Assembly (NCBI GenBank): GCA_003506275.1
Contig: DOBD01000176.1
Coordinates: 2,917-11,355, forward strand
DNA from: Bacteroidales bacterium
GTDB lineage: Bacteria; Bacteroidota; Bacteroidia; Bacteroidales; UBA1402
Direction: 5' to 3'
Length of the DNA: 8,439 nt
A program made the position numbers and the translations under genes. Shown piece by piece: positions 1 through 6,814 of this stretch (the first letter of the stretch is position 1; every line of letters starts with the position of its first letter). The notes below the pieces were generated by a model. That model ran no database searches. It saw nothing but the letters and a program-made list of their open reading frames with translations, and was not told where the DNA came from.

Positions 1-912
1 GACATGAACGACCCCGACGTGCCCTTGTGGGCCGTGTGGGCCTTGCAACAATACGCCACCCATGTGGGGCTGGAAGCGTACGGTAACCGTTTCGGCAATC
101 TGGTTCAAGATTTGGTCGACTATATCCGCAACCAACGACACGACAACCTCGTTCTCCGCGAAAACGGCCTGTTGTACGCGGAAGGCAGCCTCAAACCCAT
201 CAGTTGGATGAACGCTGTTTGGAACGGTGCTCCGGTGGTACCCAGATCAGGCTACCTGGTCGAATTCAACGCCTTATGGTATAACGCCCTTTGTTTTGCC
301 GCCGAGCTGGCCGAAGCCAGGGGTGATCAGAAACTTCAGGCGAAAATGACAGAAATGGCCACTCAAACCGGCCAATCTTTCATCGCCACGTTCCTGAACG
401 AACACGGATACCTGTTTGACCACGTCAATGACAGCCCACAGGATTGGAGCGTCAGGCCCAACCAGATTTTTGCCGCCTCACTCCCCTATTCCCCCCTTGA
501 CCGGCTTCAATGCAAACGCCTGCTCGATTTTATCACCAAGGAATTATTGACGCCCAAAGGCTTACGTTCCCTGAGCCCCAAAAGCCTGGGGTATACGCCC
601 CTATACGAAGGCAACGAAGAACAACGCATACGGTCTTCCAATATGGGAGCCGCCTGGCCCTGGTTAATCGGCCCCTACCTGGAAGCCTACCTCAAGGCCT
701 ACCAGACCAGCGGATTGGCCTTTGCCCAACGGATTATTTACGGTTTCGAGGAAGAATTGAGTGACAGGGGCATCGGCACCATCTCCGAGCTATTCGACGG
801 TGACCCCCCCTATAAGGGCAGAGGAGGCGTCTCTTTTGCCATGAACGTGGCCGAGCTGTTGCGTATCCATCGGCTGGTCAAAAACAAACTAAATCTATTG
901 CAGGAATCATGA
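1..912 (+). CDS. Glycogen debranching enzyme C-terminal part (amylo-alpha-1,6-glucosidase, GH133), 5'-truncated
   Basis: The frame is open from the first base, so the N-terminal part lies outside the window; the ATG at 4 is probably internal. About 303 residues remain and correspond to the (alpha/alpha)6-barrel GDE_C domain that hydrolyses alpha-1,6-linked glucose left at glycogen branch points in the cytoplasm. Numbered from that ATG, recognisable motifs are SWMNA (67-71), PRSGYLVEFNALWYNAL (80-96), RPNQIFAASLPYSPL (151-165), WPWLIGPY (218-225) and TISELFDGDPP (259-269), whose Glu262 fits the proposed catalytic base. The usual family motif is TWMD, with Asp as proposed general acid; here it is Asn70. 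The normal YHxGTxWP reads SNMGAAWP, and the terminal QAWS-like segment reads FAMN. These changes may be lineage-specific or may alter activity. The stop overlaps the next start (ATGA), implying translational coupling. Family assignment is confident; activity is uncertain. Confidence 0.9.
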   Translation, partial: DMNDPDVPLWAVWALQQYATHVGLEAYGNRFGNLVQDLVDYIRNQRHDNLVLRENGLLYAEGSLKPISWMNAVWNGAPVVPRSGYLVEFNALWYNALCFAAELAEARGDQKLQAKMTEMATQTGQSFIATFLNEHGYLFDHVNDSPQDWSVRPNQIFAASLPYSPLDRLQCKRLLDFITKELLTPKGLRSLSPKSLGYTPLYEGNEEQRIRSSNMGAAWPWLIGPYLEAYLKAYQTSGLAFAQRIIYGFEEELSDRGIGTISELFDGDPPYKGRGGVSFAMNVAELLRIHRLVKNKLNLLQES

Positions 913-2171
913 GGGCATTGATGTTCGGGTGGGAATTTCCACCGCACATACTGGGAGGACTGGGAACAGCCAGTTACGGATTAACCAAAGGTATGTCCCT
1001 GCAGGAAGATATGGAGTTGGTTTTCGTCATACCCAAACCCCACGGTGATGAAGACAAACGCTTCCTGAAAATTGTGGGAGCCTGTCACACCCCACTGGTT
1101 TACAGAGATATACCGGCAGAGGTATTGAGAGAACGCCTGGGGTCGGCCATGGAACCCGACGAATACTACGCCTTACGTAACCATATTTACGCCGACTTTC
1201 GGTACCTGCACACCAACGACCTGGGCTGTCTGGAGTTTTCCGGCCGCTACCCCGACAACTTATTGGAGGAAATCAACAATTACTCCATTTGCGCCGGCGT
1301 CATTGCCCGCAGGGAATCCTTCGACGTGATCCATTCACACGACTGGCTTACCTACCCCGCCGGGATACACGCCCGCAACGTCAGCGGCAAACCCCTGGTG
1401 ATACATGTCCACGCCACCGATTTCGACCGCAGCCGGGGCAAGGTGAATCCTCAGGTGTACAGCATCGAAAAAAACGGCATGGACCACGCCGACAAAATTA
1501 TTTGTGTGAGCAACCTGACCAGAGAGACCGTCATCTCCAAATACCACCAATCTCCCTCCAAGGTGATCACCGTCCACAACGCCGTGGAGCCCCCCAGCGA
1601 AGAAGTCCTGGCCATCGAACCCCATCGCAACGCCACCGATAAAGTCGTGACCTTTTTGGGACGCATCACCATGCAGAAAGGTCCCGAATACTTTGTGGAA
1701 GCCGCTCATAAGGTCCTGCAGAAAACAGACAATGTGCGCTTCGTCATGGCCGGCAGCGGCGACATGATGGAAGCCATGATCAACCTGGCCGCCAGGCGCG
1801 GTATTGCCGACCGCTTTCACTTCACCGGCTTTCTGAAAGGCAGGCAGGTACATGAAATGCTCAAGTCGAGCGACGTGTACATCATGCCCTCCGTGTCGGA
1901 GCCTTTTGGCATCTCTCCCTTGGAAGCCATGCAGGTGGGCGTACCCAGCATCATTTCCAAACAATCAGGTTGCGCAGAAATCCTGCACCACGCCATCAAA
2001 ACCGATTACTGGGACATCGATGCCATGGCCGATGCCATTTACGCCATCATCACCTACCCTGCCCTGTACGAATTTCTGAAAACCGAAGGCAAACAGGAAG
2101 TCGACAACATCACCTGGGAAGCCGCCGGACAAAAGGTCAGGGCCATCTACGAAGAAGTCATCCATCGTTAA
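909..2171 (+). CDS. GT4-family glycosyltransferase, probable glycogen/alpha-glucan synthase
   Basis: This 420-residue GT-B-fold enzyme is predicted to transfer glucose from a nucleotide sugar to a growing glucan in the cytoplasm. The N-terminal domain begins with a glycogen-synthase-like segment (FGWEFPPHILGGLGTASYGL, 6-25) whose Gly-rich loop GGLG lies at 16-19, and it carries HSHDW at 142-146. The C-terminal domain has FLGRITMQKGPEYF (249-262, with Arg252 and Lys257 in the donor-phosphate positions), AGSGD (281-285) and the EX7E motif EPFGISPLE (Glu331, Glu339). Length is normal for GT4, and no signal peptide or membrane segment is visible. The start is set by the ATGA overlap with the debranching gene. 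Position between a GH133 and a GH57 gene argues for an alpha-glucan product rather than a cell-wall or lipid glycan. Donor (ADP- or UDP-glucose) cannot be read from the sequence. Confidence 0.9.
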   Translation: MRALMFGWEFPPHILGGLGTASYGLTKGMSLQEDMELVFVIPKPHGDEDKRFLKIVGACHTPLVYRDIPAEVLRERLGSAMEPDEYYALRNHIYADFRYLHTNDLGCLEFSGRYPDNLLEEINNYSICAGVIARRESFDVIHSHDWLTYPAGIHARNVSGKPLVIHVHATDFDRSRGKVNPQVYSIEKNGMDHADKIICVSNLTRETVISKYHQSPSKVITVHNAVEPPSEEVLAIEPHRNATDKVVTFLGRITMQKGPEYFVEAAHKVLQKTDNVRFVMAGSGDMMEAMINLAARRGIADRFHFTGFLKGRQVHEMLKSSDVYIMPSVSEPFGISPLEAMQVGVPSIISKQSGCAEILHHAIKTDYWDIDAMADAIYAIITYPALYEFLKTEGKQEVDNITWEAAGQKVRAIYEEVIHR

Positions 2172-2193
2172 TCACGCATCAACCCATAGCATC

Positions 2194-3540
2194 ATGAAGA
2201 CCATCTGCTTCTACTTTCAAATACATCAACCCTTTCGTTTGAAACGCTACCGGTTTTTCGACATTGGTGCCGATCATTACTATTACGACGATTTCAACAA
2301 CGAAGAAATTCTGTCCCGTATCGTAAGCCGCTCCTACCTCCCGGCCAACCAGCTACTGCTTGACATGATCGAGGCCAACAAAGGAACCTTCAAGGTGGCT
2401 TTTTCCATTTCAGGCGTAGCCCTGGACCAACTGGAAATCCATGCCCCCGAAGTGTTGGACAGTTTCAAAAAACTGGCCAAAACCGGCTGCGTGGAATTTC
2501 TGGCCGAAACGTACGCCCACTCCCTTTGCAGCATCACCGACCCTGACGAATTCAAATCCCAGGTACAGCAACACAGCAAGCGTATCAAAACCCTCTTCGG
2601 ACAGACACCCACTGTTTTCCGAAATACGGAGTTGATTTATTCGGACGACATCGCCGAACTGGCCGCCGGCCTGGGTTACAAGACTATCATAACCGAAGGA
2701 GCCAAGCACATTCTGGGCTGGAAAAGCCCCAATTTCGTCTATCAGTCGGCCACCACACCGACGGTAAAACTATTGTTGAAAAACAGCAAGCTCAGCGACG
2801 ACATTTCCTTCCGCTTTTCCGATCATCGGTGGGCCGAATACCCGCTGACGGCCGACAAGTTCATCCAATGGGTCCGTCAGAGTCCCGACAACGAGAAACT
2901 GTTTAACTTATTCATGAATTATGAAGCCCTCGGCAACCTTCAATCGGCCGAGAGTGGCATTTTCGAATTCATGCGTGCCCTGCCACGCTTTGCCGCCGAA
3001 AAGAATATCCGCTTTGCAACCCCCTCCGAAGTGGCAGATCAATTCAAACCGATCGAGACCATGCCGGTTCCTCACCTGATTTCCTGGGCCGACGAAGAAA
3101 GGGATGTCAGTGCCTGGCTGGGCAATTGCCTGCAAAAAGAAGCGTTCGACACCTTGTACGGTATCGGAGAACGGGTCAGAATGACCAGGGATCACCGCCT
3201 GCTCCAGGATTGGTTGTACCTGCAAACCAGTGACCACTTCTTCTACATGAGCACCAAACGGGCTTCAGACGGAGCCGTTCACCAACACTTCAGCCCCTAT
3301 GACTCCCCGTATGATGCATTCATCAACTATATGAACGTGTTAAGCGACTTCATGCAACGGGTCGCCGCCCAGTTCCCCTCCTCCGTCGACACGGAGGAAT
3401 TACACTCGCTGCTGACCACGATACAAAACCAGGAAAGAACCATCGCCGAGTTGGAGGCTACCGTAAAAAGCCTGAAAACCAGTCGCAAGACCACCAATGG
3501 CAGTAGCAACAGAAAAAGCAACGGAAAAAATAGGGATTAG
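2194..3540 (+). CDS. GH57 alpha-amylase-like glycoside hydrolase
   Basis: The 448-residue protein has the GH57 layout with no signal peptide, so it should act on intracellular alpha-glucan. Visible conserved regions are HQP (11-13), EFLAETYAHS (101-110), FRNTELIYSDD (142-152, with Glu146 the candidate nucleophile), SFRFSDHRW (205-213, with Asp210 the candidate acid/base), NYEALGNLQSAESGIFEF (242-259), and the downstream ISWADEERDVSAWLGN and LQTSDHFFYMSTK segments. The fifth region is usually close to MDYETFGEHQ; here Asp is Asn242, Thr-Phe is Ala-Leu and the Glu-His pair is Asn-Leu. About residues 400-430 look like a short coiled coil, followed by a basic Asn/Ser-rich tail of about 18 residues. 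The gene follows the GT4 gene after 22 bases without a Shine-Dalgarno sequence. Some GH57 alpha-amylase-like members are known to lack catalytic residues; this one keeps both candidates. Whether it hydrolyses or transfers glucan is not decided by sequence. Confidence 0.9.
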   Translation: MKTICFYFQIHQPFRLKRYRFFDIGADHYYYDDFNNEEILSRIVSRSYLPANQLLLDMIEANKGTFKVAFSISGVALDQLEIHAPEVLDSFKKLAKTGCVEFLAETYAHSLCSITDPDEFKSQVQQHSKRIKTLFGQTPTVFRNTELIYSDDIAELAAGLGYKTIITEGAKHILGWKSPNFVYQSATTPTVKLLLKNSKLSDDISFRFSDHRWAEYPLTADKFIQWVRQSPDNEKLFNLFMNYEALGNLQSAESGIFEFMRALPRFAAEKNIRFATPSEVADQFKPIETMPVPHLISWADEERDVSAWLGNCLQKEAFDTLYGIGERVRMTRDHRLLQDWLYLQTSDHFFYMSTKRASDGAVHQHFSPYDSPYDAFINYMNVLSDFMQRVAAQFPSSVDTEELHSLLTTIQNQERTIAELEATVKSLKTSRKTTNGSSNRKSNGKNRD

Positions 3541-4982
3541 TTGACCTTACCTTTTGTATACACCAACTCCAGCTTCATGGAAGCAGTGGGGTGATTCCAT
3601 CCCTTGATCTTAACAGCTGAGGGAGTCAATAAGGGCTCAATTCTGACCTCATCCCCATCATTGCTGGTGACCACAGTAACCGGTATCAGCAACATGCTGG
3701 TGTAAGGTTCAAACGTGGTAGACGTAGAATCAGCCATGGCTCTGACCATCTTCTGAGCGTAATAACTCAGGTTGAAGTCATAGCATTCGTCGCTCTTGTC
3801 GTAATCAGCCAGAAAGGAATACGTATTGTCGCTGACCTCAAACCGTGTAAAGAAATCGGTCGCATCCGACTCCCTGATCAGGAGCATGGTGCTGGGCGGA
3901 GCCATGCCGTACGTCGCCTCATCCAACTGCGTTGCACTGATGTTCAAGGTCATGGCATTGATGGCATTGCCGTTCAACTCGGTAAACAACTGATTGGGCA
4001 ACGTGATGCGGGTGTACAATCCGGCCGGTGAGAAGACATAATTCAAGGAATCAGCGGGGTTGAATGGATTCACGTAGTGCCTCAGATCGGGGTGACTGAA
4101 GCGATTCACCTGCCTCACCTCCTTGGTGATGGGAAAATATGAGGCTCCCAACACGAACGAATCCCTCAATCCTTCCATGGTAGAACTTTCCAGGGTCGTA
4201 CCATAGCATAGTTCCAACTCCGTGTGGTTCACATACGTGATGGAGCCGTTGCCAAAATCACAATCAACGTACAAACCATTGAAATACTGGGTGAACGCTT
4301 CAGGGGTTTTGAAGAAAGCGGCCTTGACCGGGTCACGGGAATCACGGAGGAAGCGATTGCCCAGGTTCACATCGATGGGTACCTTCACGACGGTCTGATA
4401 GGAATCGAGCCGCTTCATCGAATCGGTGGAATACATATCACCGGCCGTGAAGGAAATCTTGCCCAATGTCCTGGCTTGCTGGATATACGGTTTGACGTCA
4501 ATATTGGTATAGTAGGGAACATTACGCTGTAACGGCTGATCCAGTTCGTACACCGAGACGTGCATCATCGTGGTGGAATCACCAAACCAACTGTCGTAAT
4601 ACAAGTATAGAAAGGCCGAGTCTATCTGTACCACATCGTCCGGAAACGCCTGATTGTAGGGGCAATAAAGTTGAGCCAAAAAATCACAGGACGTCGTACC
4701 GAAGAAGGGATCGGTAAATTCACCGAGGTAAGCGGCGCTGCTTCTGGAAAGCATGGAGTCGACCACCACCGTTTCCGAAAAGACGGAAACCGTATCGTAA
4801 TCCACGGAAATCCCATCCTGTCCGGGCTGCAGGGAATGCCCCAAGGCTCCTTCGTCGGTACAACCGGTTAAAGCTGTCAGCAGGGTGAAAGCAAGTGGAA
4901 GGGTGAGAAGGGAAAGGCGGGTCCGCAGGCGGGCCACCGAAGTGCCTGAGTAGTCAGCCACAGATTTGGTCATAGAAGTCAT
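3537..4982 (-). CDS. DUF4270-family lipoprotein, function unknown
   Basis: From the ATG at 4982 the protein has 481 residues. It carries a lipoprotein signal: a basic stretch RLRTR, a hydrophobic run SLLTLPLAFTLLTA and the lipobox LTGC, with Cys41 as the likely lipidated residue. The mature part matches the DUF4270 pattern I recall, including DSMLSRSSAAYLGEFTDPFF (about 75-94), GTTSCDFLAQLY (about 95-106) and IDSAFLYLYY. It is probably an envelope lipoprotein facing the periplasm or cell surface; no catalytic motif is seen. The start is unsettled. Options are TTG 4994, ATG 4982, ATG 4973 and GTG 4937; the last gives a compact signal peptide starting just before RLRTR and would not overlap the upstream gene. 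All ATG options overlap the half-GT5 gene by 20-29 bases, so the two are probably co-transcribed. Its stop overlaps that of the convergent GH57 gene. Confidence 0.82.
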   Translation of the reverse strand: MTSMTKSVADYSGTSVARLRTRLSLLTLPLAFTLLTALTGCTDEGALGHSLQPGQDGISVDYDTVSVFSETVVVDSMLSRSSAAYLGEFTDPFFGTTSCDFLAQLYCPYNQAFPDDVVQIDSAFLYLYYDSWFGDSTTMMHVSVYELDQPLQRNVPYYTNIDVKPYIQQARTLGKISFTAGDMYSTDSMKRLDSYQTVVKVPIDVNLGNRFLRDSRDPVKAAFFKTPEAFTQYFNGLYVDCDFGNGSITYVNHTELELCYGTTLESSTMEGLRDSFVLGASYFPITKEVRQVNRFSHPDLRHYVNPFNPADSLNYVFSPAGLYTRITLPNQLFTELNGNAINAMTLNISATQLDEATYGMAPPSTMLLIRESDATDFFTRFEVSDNTYSFLADYDKSDECYDFNLSYYAQKMVRAMADSTSTTFEPYTSMLLIPVTVVTSNDGDEVRIEPLLTPSAVKIKGWNHPTASMKLELVYTKGKVN

Positions 4983-5763
4983 TGTAAGAGTCAATGTAAC
5001 AATCGCTGTTCTGAAACGCCAGGAAGGGTTTACCCAAGGCCTCTGCCTGTTCTACAAGGTAAGGATCCACGTGCTCGCTACCCTGCACCACCCCATCGGA
5101 ATACCGGATGGCCAACGTGGTCAAGGCGTTGAAATCGATGTCTCCCTGCAAATCCATCAAATCTTCCTCAGTAACACCATCAATCAGCAGTTTCTGTTTG
5201 AAGGAGGGCCTGAAAGGTTGATCAAAGGCGTTATCGTACACCGAATATACGACCTTTGCACTGCGGAAACAAGGATCATCGGCAAACGCACGTTTTATAT
5301 AGAGCGGCGCCAACGCGGCAATCCAGCCATGCACATGCACCACATCGGGAACCCAACGTAGTTTACGGATGGTCTCTATCACTCCGCGCACGAAGAAAAT
5401 ACAGCGTTCATCGTTGTCTTCAAATTCAGCCCCATCGTCATCGGCTACCGTAAACTTGCGCTGAAAAAAATCATCGTTATCGATGAAATATACCTGCATG
5501 CGGGCCGATTGAATGGACGCCACCTTGATGATAAGGGGGTAGTCGTTGTCGTCTATGATCAGGTTCATTCCGGACAACCGTATCACTTCATGTAGCTGAT
5601 TGCGACGTTCATTGATGTTGCCATACTTGGGCATGAACGTCCTGATTTCACGGCCTCTTTCCTGAATTCCCTGAGGTAAATCCCTGCTGACGGTTGCAAT
5701 TTCAGATTCAGGCAAGTAGGGAAAAATCTCCTGGCTGATGAAAAGGACCCTGTTAATCTTCAT
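4954..5763 (-). CDS. Half-length GT5 (glycogen/starch synthase N-domain) protein
   Basis: The start is the ATG at 5763 (MKINRVLFISQEIFPY), chosen because it opens directly on the GT5-type first beta strand and sits about 20 bases below a good promoter; the upstream in-frame extension to 5886 is AT-rich and unlike protein. The 269-residue product covers only the N-terminal Rossmann domain of glycogen synthase (usual length about 470-500). The C-terminal donor-binding domain with its EX7E-like motif is absent. The canonical KxGGLxDV loop is replaced by LPESEIATVSRDLP (17-30), and the usual HxHDW reads HVHGW (143-147). Later GT5-like elements (VVYSVYDNAFDQPF, 171-184; the region around 211-230) are present. 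Such short proteins are commonly annotated glycogen synthase, and I recall them as widespread in Bacteroidota. A standalone synthase looks unlikely; a binding or regulatory role is inference. It lies upstream of the DUF4270 gene, divergent from panC. Confidence 0.85.
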   Translation of the reverse strand: MKINRVLFISQEIFPYLPESEIATVSRDLPQGIQERGREIRTFMPKYGNINERRNQLHEVIRLSGMNLIIDDNDYPLIIKVASIQSARMQVYFIDNDDFFQRKFTVADDDGAEFEDNDERCIFFVRGVIETIRKLRWVPDVVHVHGWIAALAPLYIKRAFADDPCFRSAKVVYSVYDNAFDQPFRPSFKQKLLIDGVTEEDLMDLQGDIDFNALTTLAIRYSDGVVQGSEHVDPYLVEQAEALGKPFLAFQNSDCYIDSYNDFYDQICG

Positions 5764-5789
5764 ATCGACATTTTCGCATAAAACTGATT

Positions 5790-5798
5790 GCAAAGATA
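5790..5798 (-). promoter_or_regulatory. Bacteroidota-type -7 promoter box for the half-GT5/DUF4270 operon
   Basis: Read on the minus strand this is TATCTTTGC, an exact fit to the Bacteroidota -7 consensus TAnnTTTG. A TTG at 5824-5822 could serve as the -33 element, but the spacer of 23 bases is a little long and contains a run of nine T. Transcription would start near 5783-5785, giving a leader of about 20 bases before the ATG at 5763. The match is by eye. Confidence 0.55.
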
Positions 5799-5843
5799 GT
5801 AAAAAAAAAGACTTGAATGAGCAAGTATTTGTCTGATAATTTT

Positions 5844-5851
5844 TAGGTTTG
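5844..5851 (+). promoter_or_regulatory. Possible -7 promoter box for the panC-panD-M23 operon
   Basis: TAGGTTTG fits TAnnTTTG on the plus strand, within the AT-rich intergenic stretch that also holds the leftward promoter. No convincing TTTG lies at the expected -33 spacing (the one at 5828-5831 is only 12 bases away), so this is a weaker call. If it is used, panC mRNA would have an unusually long leader of roughly 90 bases containing the hairpin at 5873-5909. Confidence 0.3.
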
Positions 5852-5872
5852 ACAATTATTTGCTTTTTTTGC

Positions 5873-5909
5873 AGCCCCTTTAGCAACCATTTAGAAGGGT
5901 TCCGGGGCT
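5873..5909. other. Imperfect inverted repeat in the panC leader
   Basis: AGCCCC at 5873-5878 pairs exactly with GGGGCT at 5904-5909, and inside it AACC (5885-5888) can pair with GGTT (5898-5901), leaving asymmetric internal loops. It is a GC-rich patch in otherwise AT-rich DNA, just upstream of panC. No T-run follows it on either strand, so it is not a standard terminator. It could be a leader RNA structure, a protein-binding palindrome or chance. Confidence 0.3.
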
Positions 5910-5946
5910 ATCTTATTTCAGTTGTTTACCAGACCATCCCATCGCG

Positions 5947-6798
5947 ATGCAAACTTTCACCACCGTCCGTGCGCTGACCGAACAGGTTAACGCGTTACGC
6001 CAAAAAGGACGTACCATCGGCTTTGTTCCCACCATGGGAGCCCTGCACCAGGGGCACATCAGCCTTATCGAGCGCTGTGTAGCCGAAAACAACGCCTGCG
6101 TGGCCAGTGTGTTTGTCAACCCCACTCAGTTCAACGACCCCAAAGACCTGGAAACCTATCCCAGAACGCCGGAAACAGACGCTCACATGCTGGAACAAGC
6201 CGGATGCGACTACCTGTTCATGCCTTCCGTGGAGGAAATGTACCCCACCCCCGATACCAGGCAATTCTCGTTTGGCACCCTTGAAACCGTCATGGAAGGG
6301 GCTTATCGACCCGGTCATTTCAACGGCGTGGCTCAGGTGGTCAGCCGCCTCTTTGAACTGGTCAAGCCCGACAAGGCCTATTTCGGCGAAAAGGACTTTC
6401 AACAATTGGCCATTATCAGAGCCATGGTTACCCAGTTAGGACTACCCATCGACATCGTAGCCTGCCCCATCGTCAGGGAAGCCGACGGCTTGGCCATGAG
6501 CAGCCGCAACAAACGACTCACCGCCGAGCAACGAGAAAAAGCGCCCCTCATAGCCGATATTCTACTCAAAAGTCGTACCTTCGCCAGCGACAACAGTGTC
6601 GATGCCACCATTGGCTATATCAGTGAACGACTGCGCCCTGAGGACGGTTTCAAACTGGATTACATGGCCATCGTGGATGGACGCACACTGCAGGCTGTCA
6701 AAGACTGGGCGGAGACCGATTACATCGTTGGTTGCGTGGCGGTTTTCTGCGGTCCTGTCAGACTGATAGACAATATAGTATACAAACATGTTGAATAG
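5947..6798 (+). CDS. panC: Pantothenate synthetase (pantoate-beta-alanine ligase, EC 6.3.2.1)
   Basis: PanC condenses pantoate with beta-alanine using ATP, via a pantoyl-adenylate, to give pantothenate for coenzyme A synthesis in the cytoplasm. The 283-residue length is normal. Signature segments are complete: [10 protein letters not shown] (28-37, the HxGH-type nucleotide-binding motif), VFVNPTQF (55-62), [16 protein letters not shown] (121-136), FGEKDFQQL (146-154) and [12 protein letters not shown] (177-188, with SSRN in the KMSKS-like position). The ATG at 5947 gives the expected N-terminus and is preceded by no Shine-Dalgarno sequence. It is the first gene of a rightward operon with panD. 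Its last seven codons and stop lie in a 20-bp tandem duplication, so the C-terminal residues IVYKHVE were probably reshaped by that event; they lie beyond the recognised active-site motifs. Confidence 0.97.
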   Translation: MQTFTTVRALTEQVNALRQKGRTIGFVPTMGALHQGHISLIERCVAENNACVASVFVNPTQFNDPKDLETYPRTPETDAHMLEQAGCDYLFMPSVEEMYPTPDTRQFSFGTLETVMEGAYRPGHFNGVAQVVSRLFELVKPDKAYFGEKDFQQLAIIRAMVTQLGLPIDIVACPIVREADGLAMSSRNKRLTAEQREKAPLIADILLKSRTFASDNSVDATIGYISERLRPEDGFKLDYMAIVDGRTLQAVKDWAETDYIVGCVAVFCGPVRLIDNIVYKHVE

Positions 6799-6814
6799 TA
6801 TACAAACATGCTGA
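6775..6814. repeat. 20-bp tandem duplication across the panC-panD junction
   Basis: Two adjacent 20-base units, 6775-6794 and 6795-6814, differ at one position (T6791 versus C6811); each begins ATAGTATACAAACATG. Unit 1 encodes the end of PanC. Unit 2 holds the panC stop (TAG, 6796-6798) and the panD start (ATG, 6808). Unit 1 carries a matching ATG at 6788, which is out of frame with panD and opens an eight-codon reading frame ending at TGA 6812-6814, just inside panD. Each unit also contains the palindrome GTATAC. Confidence 0.95.

Noticed and set aside
510..764. An 84-codon plus-strand open frame inside the debranching gene
   Set aside because: It is wholly contained in another frame of a gene with clear GH133 motifs and shows no features of its own.
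1335..1964. A 209-codon open frame on the minus strand inside the GT4 gene
   Set aside because: It is fully antisense to a gene with complete GT4 motifs, has a His/Gly/Val-rich composition unlike a folded protein, and matches no family; it follows from the codon bias of the real gene.
4983..4994. TTG at 4994 as the DUF4270 start
   Set aside because: TTG is a rare start, adds only four residues to an already long n-region and increases the overlap with the upstream gene; downstream ATG or GTG starts give a more ordinary lipoprotein signal.
5764..5886. An N-terminal extension of the half-GT5 protein by 41 residues
   Set aside because: The extension covers AT-rich promoter DNA, including the -7 box, and is Lys/Ser/Phe-rich; the GT5-type N-terminus begins at the ATG at 5763.
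5873..5909. Rho-independent terminator or a known pan-type riboswitch/RNA motif before panC
   Set aside because: No T-run follows the stem on either strand, and I cannot match the defining features of a known pantothenate-linked RNA motif.
6775..6814. CRISPR-like repeat or insertion-sequence target duplication
   Set aside because: There are only two units, directly abutting with no spacer and no inserted element between them; a local replication-slippage duplication is simpler.
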